DNA of 64,000 bases from Trichoplusia ni (taxonomy: Eukaryota; Arthropoda; Insecta; Lepidoptera; Noctuidae). Under the pieces are notes generated by a model that saw nothing but the letters and a program-made list of their open reading frames with translations, ran no database searches and was not told the origin of the DNA. The number at the start of each line of letters is the position of its first letter. Positions within the stretch are counted from its first letter, which is position 1. Positions 54,201 through 57,190 of this stretch are shown piece after piece. The position numbers and the translations under genes were made by a program. Where the stretch lies: positions 3,100,001 through 3,164,000 of the forward strand of contig NC_039489.1 of assembly GCF_003590095.1 (NCBI RefSeq), written 5' to 3'.

Positions 54201-56972
54201 CGTTGTGTTGCCCAGCTTCATCAATTTTCAAAAGTACCTAAAATACACGGAAAATAAAACAACAATAAACTTTTCGTAATACCTTAAAAATGTCTTATAA
54301 AGTGTGAGAATCGTAATAAATAGTAACTTTATCCTCATACTTAACCTACTATCCGCATAATTCACATTGACAAATATCCATTGACCTAATGTAATAAAGA
54401 ACATATTTTGTCTTTTGTTTCGAACTATTAATTTGAGACTTGGCCGAGTTTATAATTCCCACGATTTCAATTGTTTAGTATACCTATAAAGTAAGTTACT
54501 GGAAGCTTTTCAGCTTACCTTAAAATAGAGATTTATCTAAATCGGTTCAGCTGTTTTGAATATGAGTCACAACAAACAACAAAACAGTTTTTTTTTGTAT
54601 CTGGTAAGTAGATTATATATTAGATAGATTTGACGTTATAAATATTGTTAAACTATAAAGTTCAGTATAATAACTTATACTGGATAATAAAAAAATAATA
54701 AAAGATAGAGCTGAACGTAATTCTTACGATTGTTGATACCTATCTACTGTATTATCGGACTTATGTAATTATAATTGCATTCTGCAGTTTTCTGTATGAG
54801 GTAATGCGGTATACAGTCACGGATACATACGGAACCCGGCTGTATTGTTTTCCTGTGCTTTATTATAACGCGATTTAGATCAAGTAATTTTGTAGGTGAA
54901 CAAATTGTTTGCAGTTAAAATCTTTGATTACTATCGGGGTGGATAATCTAACGGTTTGTTTCTTTTCATTTTATATTAGTTCTAAGTTTTACATAACCTT
55001 GTGGGAAAACTAAATAAAAATTTGAACTAATTTTCTGCCCTGAATTGTTTAAAGGGTTAATAAATTAGGATATGTAGAGTAAATACATCGATATGTAACC
55101 TATGTACATAACTCTAAATCTGAGTGTTGGGCGTTAGACTAATTGAATTTACTAAATTAATTATTTTTCAACAAAGTTCTTTCAAATCTTTCAAATTATC
55201 TTTTCTACGCACAGGCCTTAATTTCTCAGGTCTTCGATTTTACAAATAATTAATCATCAATAACGCTACTAAGATCACCATCGCTTCGTAAAGACTATTG
55301 CAGTTGTAAAAGACGAAAATTTGTCCTGGGCGGGAATCGAACCTGATATAGCAGTCGGATCTACTAACCAATAGACCAACAGGTCAGTTTTATTGCAACT
55401 ATGCTACTTGAATAGGTGGTAAGCCAACAGTACTGAAATCATTTCGCAATGCAAACTCATCGATTTGATCTCCGTAGATAATTTCTTTCTCTATTGCGAA
55501 GTTATAATTGCGAATGTAAGTAGATACTTATAATGACAGATAATGTTAACAACTTATTTGTATATTTATTGTGAAAAAATTTCGTGTCCGTCTTTCTGTG
55601 TGTTTACTTTGTAATTTGGTATAATTCGACTATTTTTTATGAAGAATTATGCTAAGTCCTATTTAGATTTATAGGATTCAGCACTTTGGGGTATTAATAA
55701 CACATTTAATAAAAATCTCTGTGATCACTGATGATTCTACTTCGAATTTAGATGGTAAGTTAGCAGCGCATATTATTCCAAAATTTATAAATAAATCTTT
55801 AAATTGAAAATTTCCTCTGGTCTCTTAAATAAATTAATGTTTTGTTTTGACAACGTCACTTTGCTAATTTTATGTTGACAGCAATTTAAATAAGATCTTC
55901 AAAGATGAGTTGCAAACACTATTAAATTAATAAACTAGATATTGCAGACACTTTATTGCATTTACGATCATAAAAACGTTTTAAAAGCAATTAATTTAGT
56001 TGACACTTTGATTTTTTGATTTAAAGCACGTAATTTTATGACGCTCTTACTTTACTACTCAATTTAGCAAATGAAAAAAGGCCTAAAACATTAATTATTA
56101 TCAATGTATGGGATCATATTACTCAATTAAGATACTTTTAAAGAAGAACTAAAGAAACGTTATAAGTTGCAAATCATAAAAGTTCATCAAAAAATTAGCA
56201 GGTGAAAAATAAAACCTATGTAAATTTCACAGATATTTAGTTGCACACGACAATTTCTTGTTAATATTTACCATTCGTTTTATTTACAAAGAGCGACCTA
56301 GTTATACATTTGTGATAAAAAATGTTAGACATGAGCAGTGTGCACAAGTCACGCACTCACTCGCATGTCGGCTCGCCATCTGTCATTATACTATTAAAGC
56401 CTTTTTTCACTATCGAAGAAAACATAATTACTTGCATTGTCGTTTATTTGTACGCACGCGTGATTTAATTAAGTCCGTCAGTCACCTCACATTTCCTCGT
56501 GAAGACAATGGGCATTTTATTCATTTGTTTTCCTACAGGGGTGCAGAACAATGACTCTAAAGTTTCACAAAAGTGAATTGCGGTCATAAGTAGCCATAAA
56601 ATATTTCACTTGTATACCCCAACAGTACCTCATAACCAAGTTTTGCGGTAAAGATTTATACCGCAAATACAAAATACGCTACAAGTACAGACGTTAGCAA
56701 AGTGGCGGAAAATTGTCGTGAGTATTTTTTTCGTTTCTCGCGCCAAGTTTAACCATCAAGAATGTTTATGCTTTGTTTAATGTGCAAATCAGGAAGATAT
56801 TGGCGCTTGCGTGTTATCTTACTTTTCAAATAAACGTGCTCAAATATCACAAAAAATAACATGCGATTGTTTTTATACGCATACTATCGATTTGCTTGAA
56901 AAATACGAAGATTTATTTGTGCAGGAATAAAAAAAAGAAAAACGACTTACCAAGAAAAACGAAAATCTTCAT
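1..56972 (-). CDS. Gln/Pro-rich secreted protein gene, six exons visible, 3' end beyond the left edge
   Basis: Spliced minus-strand gene assembled from splice sites and codon phase. Coding exons in order: 56972-56951, 9807-9671, 2324-2275, 1529-1334, 604-332, 254-1 (partial). Phases at the junctions are 1, 0, 2, 0, 0 and each join stays open. Residues 1-15 form a signal peptide (MKIFVFLALVLCAYA, predicted cut AYA/AD). Residues 16-70 are charged, with KEKR near residue 40 as a possible dibasic processing site and an acidic EEPQDDD stretch. From about residue 71 the chain is rich in Gln, Pro, Ser and Tyr, with QQ/QPQ runs in exons 4-6. No chitin-binding R&R motif and no cysteine framework is visible. 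At least 310 residues are seen. Inference: extracellular structural or cuticle/matrix protein. The family is not recognised. The secreted nature is well supported, the role is not. Confidence 0.88.
255..331 (-). other. Intron 5
   Basis: A 77-base intron between exons 5 and 6 with donor GTCAGT and acceptor ATTCCAG. It is AT-rich with no other content. Confidence 0.85.
332..604 (-). CDS. Coding exon 5: Gln/Ser-rich region
   Basis: The acceptor is CAATTTCCAG/GTATCT and the donor is CAACAG/GTCAGTATG. The exon is exactly 91 codons, phase 0 to 0. It starts VSYQPSSHAVIARPDYSS, has a Gly/Ser/Ala stretch, then a PYNQDLLALLGQPP segment, then a QPQQQH/QQVQQT low-complexity run. An ATG upstream in the same frame (at 631) lies in the intron and is not the start. 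Confidence 0.87.
605..1333 (-). other. Intron 4
   Basis: A 729-base AT-rich intron between exons 4 and 5. I see no repeat or gene in it. Confidence 0.85.
1334..1529 (-). CDS. Coding exon 4: start of Gln-rich region
   Basis: The acceptor is CTTATTCCAG/TCGCTCC and the donor is CGTCAG/GTAAGC. Its 196 bases give one base of the split codon and 65 codons. The protein segment runs from RSDSEQYRPGQVFSLNAQEL through an ELQPERKAP stretch to EPQSARQ and contains several QQ pairs. The other two minus-strand frames hit stops early, and the plus-strand open frame over the exon (1339-1551) is a mirror image. Confidence 0.87.
1530..2274 (-). other. Intron 3
   Basis: A 745-base AT-rich intron between exons 3 and 4. 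I see no recognisable element in it. Confidence 0.8.
2275..2324 (-). CDS. Coding exon 3: acidic linker
   Basis: The acceptor is TTTTTCAG/GAACAAG and the donor is CTCAG/GTAAGTT. Its 50 bases give 16 codons, EQVAPVEEPQDDDKGL, and two bases (AG) that complete a Ser codon with the first T of exon 4. It is too short to show up as an open frame, so it is found only through the flanking splice sites and phase. A long polypyrimidine stretch precedes the acceptor. Confidence 0.8.
2325..9670 (-). other. Intron 2 (7.3 kb)
   Basis: Mostly unremarkable AT-rich sequence. It contains a GC/CpG-rich islet at about 2596-2700 and a less AT-rich patch near 3450-3800 with a 93-codon open frame and several GT/AG signals on the minus strand. 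A short direct repeat (ATCACGAGCCTTAA) sits near 4989-5020. No hairpin-family copy or intact mobile element was seen in this intron, in contrast to intron 1. Confidence 0.8.
9671..9807 (-). CDS. Coding exon 2: end of signal peptide and charged N-terminal segment
   Basis: The acceptor is TTGTTACAG/CACTCG and the donor is AAACAG/GTAACA on the minus strand. The 137-base exon supplies 2 bases of the split codon plus 45 codons. It begins LVLCAYA, then ADVKETEKAAEP, then KEKRQTQGE and ends HLGYRTARKQ. It is clearly richer in G and C than its surroundings. A plus-strand open frame over the same bases is a shadow. The exon ends in phase 0, matching exon 3. Confidence 0.85.
10538..10573. repeat. Short near-perfect palindrome
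   Basis: GCCCAAATATTAAAT, a 6-base loop, then ATTAAATATTTGGGC. The 15-base arms pair at 14 positions. It is isolated, with no partner copy seen in the window. It could be a MITE core or a chance AT-rich hairpin. Confidence 0.5.
13059..13116. repeat. Hairpin-family copy 1
   Basis: The 5' arm is CTGTTGTAGAAGCAAGATAG and the 3' arm is CTATCTCCCTTCCACAG, around a centre containing GCGTATAGCAC. The arms pair over about 17 positions with a few mismatches. The bases before it (TTTGACTGTCG) match the outer flank of other copies. Confidence 0.7.
14351..14366 (-). repeat. Short (TTAGG)n telomere-type tract
   Basis: CTAACCTAACCTAACT on the plus strand is three units of the insect telomere repeat read on the minus strand. 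It is short enough to be a chance or SINE-linked tract. Confidence 0.5.
14964..15018. repeat. Hairpin-family copy 2
   Basis: TTGTGGAAGTGAGA pairs with TCTCGCTTCCACAA (13 of 14 positions). The loop TATGCGGAGCGTGGAGCTC matches the other copies when read in reverse complement. This is one of the best preserved copies. It is preceded by AAGCAAGACCAGC, the outer arm shared with copy 7. Confidence 0.8.
16789..16850 (-). repeat. SINE fragment (tRNA-derived, decayed)
   Basis: AGTACAAGCATTCGTGGATC followed by a reverse-complement B box (TAGGTTCAATTCCCA on the minus strand). This is the layout of common lepidopteran tRNA-derived repeats. There is no full cloverleaf, so it is not a tRNA gene. Confidence 0.5.
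19205..19240 (+). repeat. Possible decayed SINE piece
   Basis: GGCACGCTTGCTGGTTCGATC contains a B-box-like GGTTCGATC. Nothing else of a tRNA head is preserved. Confidence 0.3.
20075..20150. promoter_or_regulatory. CpG-rich islet inside intron 1
   Basis: Unusually dense CG dinucleotides (TCTCGCGCGTCCGTCCGCG, then GTGCGGGAACGCACAC, itself a small palindrome) in otherwise AT-rich intron. It could be an alternative promoter, a noncoding exon or an enhancer. No open frame or repeat explains it. Confidence 0.3.
21135..21190. repeat. Hairpin-family copy 3 (decayed)
   Basis: TTTGTGGAAGATTGAC at the left and CCATCTTTCTGCTACAC at the right. It has arm order and spacing of the family but several mismatches and a diverged loop. 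Confidence 0.5.
22121..22156 (+). repeat. Interstitial telomeric repeat (TTAGG)n
   Basis: Seven perfect tandem GGTTA units, i.e. the insect telomere repeat TTAGG in register, inside intron 1. Typical of interstitial telomeric tracts left by break repair or telomere-associated insertion. Confidence 0.9.
22465..22516. repeat. Hairpin-family copy 4 (decayed 5' arm)
   Basis: The right arm CCATCTCGCTTCCACACTAG is well kept. The left arm AACGAGACGACGCTATAGAC keeps only the GAGACG.CGCTATA part. Confidence 0.5.
23218..23271. repeat. Hairpin-family copy 5
   Basis: TCGTCGTGGAAGGGAGACG, centre GTGCTCTACACTGCGTATC, then CGTCCCTGTTTTTGTA. The left arm and loop match the family well. The right arm carries several changes. 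Confidence 0.65.
23701..23724. repeat. (ACG)n microsatellite
   Basis: A trinucleotide ACG run of six units followed by an imperfect unit. No coding frame is associated. Confidence 0.8.
24112..24206 (+). repeat. Fragment of a dispersed insect repeat
   Basis: GCTATCATGGTTCATGAGA, then TCTGGTGGCGATCTGATGGACGGACG, then a CTCAATAATAGAATC segment. The same module, diverged, occurs inside both Helitron copies near 45012-45105 and 48350-48440. Similar sequence is a frequent piece of lepidopteran mobile elements. Confidence 0.55.
26546..26616 (+). repeat. SINE fragment with A- and B-box-like motifs
   Basis: AAGTCGTGGTGGCCTTGCGG at the left (A-box-like) and GGTTCGCTCCCAACG at the right (B-box-like) with tRNA-like spacing. 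No cloverleaf can be drawn, so it is treated as a tRNA-derived SINE head. Confidence 0.55.
26749..26845 (+). repeat. SINE-related fragment
   Basis: Contains GCTAGCTTAGTGATCAAGTG and, further right, ACGGGAAGAGGCTTGTGCC followed by TAGCAGCAGGACG. The latter resembles the GAAGAGGCC..CCCAGCAGTGGGAC tail common to lepidopteran short repeats. Confidence 0.5.
27180..27292 (+). repeat. tRNA-like repeat with inverted arms
   Basis: Contains a perfect B-box-like GGTTCGAACCC at 27240-27250. It is flanked by GGGTAACCGCGG on the left and AACGCGGTTACGG on the right, which are partly inverted. It looks like a short repeat rather than a tRNA gene. Confidence 0.4.
27508..27592 (-). repeat. SINE fragment (tRNA-derived)
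   Basis: On the minus strand ACCGGAGGTCGTGGGTTCGATTCCCACCC, split here for clarity as GGAGGTCGTGG then GTTCGATTCCCACCC, then AAGACAAATGTTTGTGTGATG. This is a very common lepidopteran SINE head and body. It lacks a complete tRNA fold. Confidence 0.65.
28329..28386. repeat. Hairpin-family copy 6
   Basis: GGTTGTGGGAGAGTGACAGA at the left and TCATCTCTTTTCTACACA at the right. The loop GCTATATACAGCATAGAGC is the reverse complement of the loop type seen at 51.8 kb, so this copy is in the opposite orientation. Confidence 0.65.
29228..29319. repeat. Hairpin-family copy 7 with outer inverted arms
   Basis: The core is 29246-29298: TTGAAGAAGAGAGATAGC and GGTATTCCGCTTCCACAA. Outside it, AAGGCAAGAC at the left and TCTTGCCTTA at the right are also inverted. 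This copy therefore suggests the full unit is about 90-110 bp. Confidence 0.7.
30240..30275 (+). mobile_element. Helitron 3' end remnant
   Basis: CTCGGGCAAAGCCGCGGGC followed by TCTAACTAG and then T. This matches the GC-rich hairpin plus CTAG/T terminus of lepidopteran Helitrons. The rest of the element is not recognisable upstream. Confidence 0.5.
31005..31115 (+). promoter_or_regulatory. Candidate regulatory islet with TATA-like and Grainyhead-like motifs
   Basis: TATAAATT at about 31012, then GGACCGGTTCCGACC, then a GC-rich run (CTCCCGGCGCCCGGCACAGG). It is not repetitive within the window. Grainyhead sites of the type ACCGGTT are known in insect cuticle gene control. Any function here is inference. 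Confidence 0.25.
32300..32515. promoter_or_regulatory. Candidate enhancer-like block
   Basis: A balanced-composition, non-repetitive stretch inside the AT-rich intron. It has a perfect 13-base palindrome ATCGGTCACCGAT (32309-32321), AACAATAATG, GATCGCGTGAATTACC and ATAATTAACAGCGGCG. No open frame is present. It could be a conserved noncoding element. Confidence 0.25.
33440..33572 (-). repeat. SINE (tRNA-derived head with body)
   Basis: On the minus strand GACCTCCGTGGTCGAGTGGC (A box) and GAGGTCCCGGGTCTTGTC (B box), then GGTCTGGGTGTTTGTGGTAC and the AAGCGCTT body. This matches the layout of lepidopteran SINEs and is the best preserved SINE in the window. Confidence 0.7.
34512..34569. repeat. 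Hairpin-family copy 8
   Basis: CGTTGTGGAAGCGAGACGCC is an excellent left arm. The right arm CTTTCCCGCTTCTGCACCG has a few mismatches. It is followed by GTCCTTTAAG, matching the outer flank of other copies. Confidence 0.75.
36652..36708. repeat. Hairpin-family copy 9
   Basis: ATTGTGGAAACGGGATAGCG at the left and GCCGTCTCTCTTCCACCAA at the right, with loop ACGTAGAGTG in the reverse orientation. Confidence 0.7.
37606..37743. mobile_element. MITE with ~45-bp inverted termini
   Basis: The left end AAGGCCGATGTTTCAATC and right end GATTAAAAAATCGGCCC are inverted. The similarity extends inward through TTAACTTCTATCTG versus CAGATAAAAGTTATCTGGC. The right terminus itself holds a perfect 12-bp stem (ATCGCCAGATAA / TTATCTGGCGAT, 37702-37728). 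No transposase is present. This is a familiar short non-autonomous DNA element in moth and butterfly genomes. Confidence 0.75.
38881..39066 (+). mobile_element. Helitron-like remnant
   Basis: Contains CACCTTTCCCATGAAAACGG and ends CCACGCGGATTGCGTCGCGTGCAACA (given here in two parts: CCACGCGGATTG then CGTCGCGTGCAACA). This is the degraded 3' hairpin region of lepidopteran Helitrons. The CTAG terminus is lost. Confidence 0.45.
39361..39417. repeat. Hairpin-family copy 10
   Basis: ATTGGGGGAGAGAGATGGTG, loop CTCTAGGCTGTGTAGCG, then TGCTATCCCGCTTCCACGAT. It is a forward-orientation copy with good symmetry. Confidence 0.75.
40373..40398 (+). repeat. Left terminal inverted repeat of the pogo-like element
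   Basis: GGGGAAGGTGGGGTAAGACG then GGGACC, preceded by TA. The copy at 47247 differs at only two or three of the first 23 bases but is now in the same, not inverted, orientation. Confidence 0.75.
40560..40620. repeat. Subterminal palindrome and repeated GGGGTAAGATGGGGTA motif
   Basis: ACCCCATCTTACCC, a short loop, then GGGTAAGATGGGGT form a perfect 14-bp stem. A further GGGGTAAGATGGGGTAT follows at 40603. Related motifs occur near the other terminus (47267-47282, 47620-47655). They are probably transposase-binding sites; this is inference. Confidence 0.65.
40628..42565 (-). CDS. pogo/Tigger-like DDE transposase with C-terminal PHD-type finger
   Basis: An intact 645-residue frame. Residues ~14-55 match a pipsqueak-type helix-turn-helix (AIQDVLDGRKGYKSASKAF, VPQTTLERKV). 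About 75-145 looks like the second CENP-B/Tc5-type DNA-binding domain. The DDE_1 catalytic core has Asp187 (NCDE), Asp297 (LILDGHASH) and Asp334 (QPADVG), giving DD36D. Residues ~440-475 hold Val/Pro repeats (APIV.PIVAPTV). A basic stretch at ~563-587 is a likely nuclear signal. A C4HC3 PHD-like finger (CLYC, CHSC, H620, CPVC) closes the protein. Asp triad and reading frame are undamaged, implying recent activity. The A of the ATG is supplied by the adjoining Helitron, and the element's own 5' region has been displaced, so expression is doubtful. A domesticated gene is less likely given the terminal repeats. Confidence 0.92.
   Translation of the reverse strand: MVRNYKRKTDRGAWNEEHMKLAIQDVLDGRKGYKSASKAFNVPQTTLERKVNQARNRENIVQNVKVPLGPIKTVFTEEEEQMLVTYLKDMEGRLFGLSTSEFQKLAYQLAVRNNKEHTFNDLKEKAGKDWLRGFLNRHPDLSLRKPENTSAARAAGFNTVSVGKFFELLGKTLDDTHFTPNRIYNCDETSISVVPKSRSKVIATTGKKQVGALTSADRGTTITVEICFNAAGTYLPPMFIYPRKRMKPELLNGAPPNSWAECSDSGWITADIFFRWFQKFVKFTNASRSHPVMLILDGHASHTQNLQLIDEARKHGVTIICFPPHTTHRLQPADVGFMRPLSIFYDQALTAWLRSNGKVLSQLQVAEVFGQAFIRAATMLTAINAFKACGISPYNPQIFTEDDFVAAENTEIELNAKTDTTSTPTIEMNLQQTPTVPQTGAPIVDSIVAPIVPPIVAPTVSPIVSPTVPPTVLLSVPDAQMASCTVVNNSANTPPTPTATTSYLKHANYSLDNDSFHLVRPKQLMPYPRFAEKRPRQVRRRGKAAIITASPYKTELEEKQNSKRPKPNVTNKTKIKKTVTRTRKTKNSEEAQTECLYCCGLYSESTEGWITCHSCGKWAHCGCAGVEDSDDEAEHICPVCEDDGA
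42565..45725 (+). mobile_element. Helitron copy A (3.16 kb, non-autonomous)
   Basis: Starts TCTATACATATAATAAAATT right after A (42564) and ends GTCGCGGGCAACAGCTAG right before T (45726). That is the 5'-TC / CTAG-3' structure and A/T target of Helitrons. No Rep or helicase domain is visible. Internally it carries a (GTTT/GTCT)n tract near its start, an RTE-like LINE 3' fragment and a dispersed-repeat module near 45.0 kb. Its sequence recurs almost unchanged as the inverted copy B. Confidence 0.85.
43831..44207 (-). pseudogene. RTE-like LINE 3' fragment inside Helitron A
   Basis: The minus-strand frame reads GRTTCGVTGADRVINEYIRG, then LRGNRLSWYGHVMRR and GRGRPKKRWMDCVKDDM, ending CCADPK and stop, followed by ATGATGATGA. 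This is the C-terminal tail typical of RTE-type endonuclease/reverse transcriptase proteins with a short simple tail. The 5' part (endonuclease, RT catalytic core) is missing. It is identical in layout to the copy at 49246-49622. Confidence 0.8.
45727..47246. other. AT-rich spacer between the Helitrons, presumed genomic flank
   Basis: No recognisable element. Two open frames here (76 and 95 codons) are AT-driven and lack domains. By the inversion model this is the original right-hand flank of the pogo-like element, now reversed. Confidence 0.5.
47247..47727 (+). mobile_element. Displaced 5' portion of the pogo-like transposon (inverted)
   Basis: Begins after TA (47245-47246) with CGGGAAGGTGGGGCAAGACG, matching the left terminus. 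An untranslated exon ends CTACTTG/GTAAGTAC (donor at 47410). The intron (47410-47723, 314 bases) ends in TATTTTTTTATAG. Then ATCA abuts the Helitron. Joined to the transposase side (TGGTTCG at 42564 downward) it would restore ATG in good context. All signals are on the plus strand while the transposase is on the minus strand. Confidence 0.75.
47728..50924 (-). mobile_element. Helitron copy B (3.20 kb, inverted)
   Basis: On the minus strand it starts TCTATACATATAATAAAATT after A (50925) and ends CAACAGCTAG before T (47727). It is near-identical to copy A over its whole length, including the internal LINE fragment. It is 36 bases longer. Most of the difference is a 28-base segment at about 50689-50716 and one extra tetranucleotide in the GTTT/GTCT tract near 50780. 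Confidence 0.85.
49246..49622 (+). pseudogene. RTE-like LINE 3' fragment inside Helitron B
   Basis: Same 5'-truncated fragment as in Helitron A, here on the plus strand: KVAPVTEKLRGNRLSWYGHV through ADPK, stop, then AATGATGATGA. It lies at the same relative place in both Helitrons, so it was present before they duplicated. Confidence 0.8.
51245..51301. repeat. Hairpin-family copy 11
   Basis: CCGTTGTAGAATTGAAACAA at the left and CACTGTCCCGCTTCTGCAGA at the right. The left arm is decayed. The outer GACTGTTGC flank is shared with copies 1 and 13. Confidence 0.6.
51779..51835. repeat. Hairpin-family copy 12
   Basis: ATTTGTTGAAGCGAGATGCC, loop TTCTATGCTGTATAGTGCG, then CCGTCTTGCTTTCACACCAG. It is a forward copy with a well-kept loop. 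Confidence 0.75.
53104..53170 (+). repeat. SINE fragment (tRNA-derived, decayed)
   Basis: GCAGTGATAGCTTAGTGGTA resembles the A-box head (GATAGCCTAGTGGTT) of a common lepidopteran SINE. The downstream GTCGACGGTGATAAATTCAT is a decayed B-box region. Confidence 0.5.
53636..53700. repeat. Hairpin-family copy 13
   Basis: GTCGCTACTGAGGAAGCGAG at the left and CTGTCCTGCTTACACAGCGAC at the right, around GTCAGTGTATAGCAC. The outer GTCGCT/AGCGAC pair confirms the arms extend beyond the GTGGAAG core. Confidence 0.75.
54530..54610 (+). repeat. Dispersed-repeat fragment
   Basis: AAATCGGTTCAGCTGTTTTG followed by AATATGAGTCACAACAAAC is the widely dispersed insect mobile-element module (compare the AAATCCGTTCAGTGGTTT segment at 62485). 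No ends are visible. Confidence 0.4.
55317..55390 (-). repeat. SINE head (tRNA-derived)
   Basis: On the minus strand GACCTGTTGGTCTATTGGTT (A box) and ATCAGGTTCGATTCCCGCCC (B box), then AGGACAAATTTTCGTC. The spacing is tRNA-like but the acceptor stem and anticodon arm do not fold, so it is a SINE rather than a tRNA gene. Confidence 0.65.
56951..56972 (-). CDS. Coding exon 1: start of signal peptide
   Basis: ATG at 56972-56970 in context TTACAATGAAG, followed by codons for MKIFVFL and one G of a split codon. The donor is GTAAGT, reading CTTG/GTAAGTCG on the minus strand. The split codon G/CA joins exon 2 to give Ala and continues the hydrophobic core as LVLCAYA. The exon is only 22 coding bases, a pattern seen in many insect secreted and cuticular protein genes, where the first intron splits the signal sequence. 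This start is chosen because no other ATG near exon 2 gives a signal peptide in the right phase. Confidence 0.85.
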
Positions 56973-57190
56973 TGTAACGGTTTTTCAGCTTGCAACACTG
57001 ACACAAGTTCAAAAGTAACAGAATTAGTTCGAAGTTCGAATGTATTTGAAGAGCGGCGTTCGACGTGGTCCGTCGCCGAGCCGCGTGTGTCAGATGCGCG
57101 CGCGTCGCTGCCGGAGACGGTGGCGCCTTCACTTTCTACGTGGTGGGGCACAGGAGCACCGGGAAACTGAGGGTTTGTTGACATCACCGC
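56973..57190 (-). promoter_or_regulatory. Probable promoter and 5' UTR of the secreted Q-rich protein gene
   Basis: A GC- and CpG-rich block directly upstream of the ATG, densest at 57050-57130, stands out from AT-rich flanks. On the minus strand, TCAGT at 57001-56997 fits an arthropod initiator and would leave a 5' UTR of about 27 bases. The same TCAG could instead be a weak 3' splice site of an upstream noncoding exon. I see no clear TATA box 25-35 bases upstream. Two minus-strand open frames here are not signal-like and are probably noncoding or upstream frames. Placement next to the ATG is solid; the exact start site is a guess. Confidence 0.5.

Larger units (their letters stand above)
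9808..56950 (-). other. Intron 1 (about 47 kb) splitting the signal peptide
   Basis: Bounded by donor GTAAGT at 56950-56945 and acceptor TTACAG at 9813-9808. It carries 13 of the 14 hairpin-family copies, the nested pogo-like/Helitron complex, a MITE and most of the SINE fragments. Stretches where I see no identifiable element: 9808-13058 (apart from one palindrome at 10538-10573), 15019-16788, 17000-19200, 24226-26545, 29320-30235, 34570-36650, 39418-40372, 45727-47246 and 51836-53100. Open frames in these stretches are short, AT-driven and lack recognisable domains. Confidence 0.8.

Noticed and set aside
56947..57187. Two minus-strand open frames (61 and 72 codons) upstream of or overlapping exon 1
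   Set aside because: Neither is signal-like or in phase with exon 2. They arise from the GC-rich promoter/leader.
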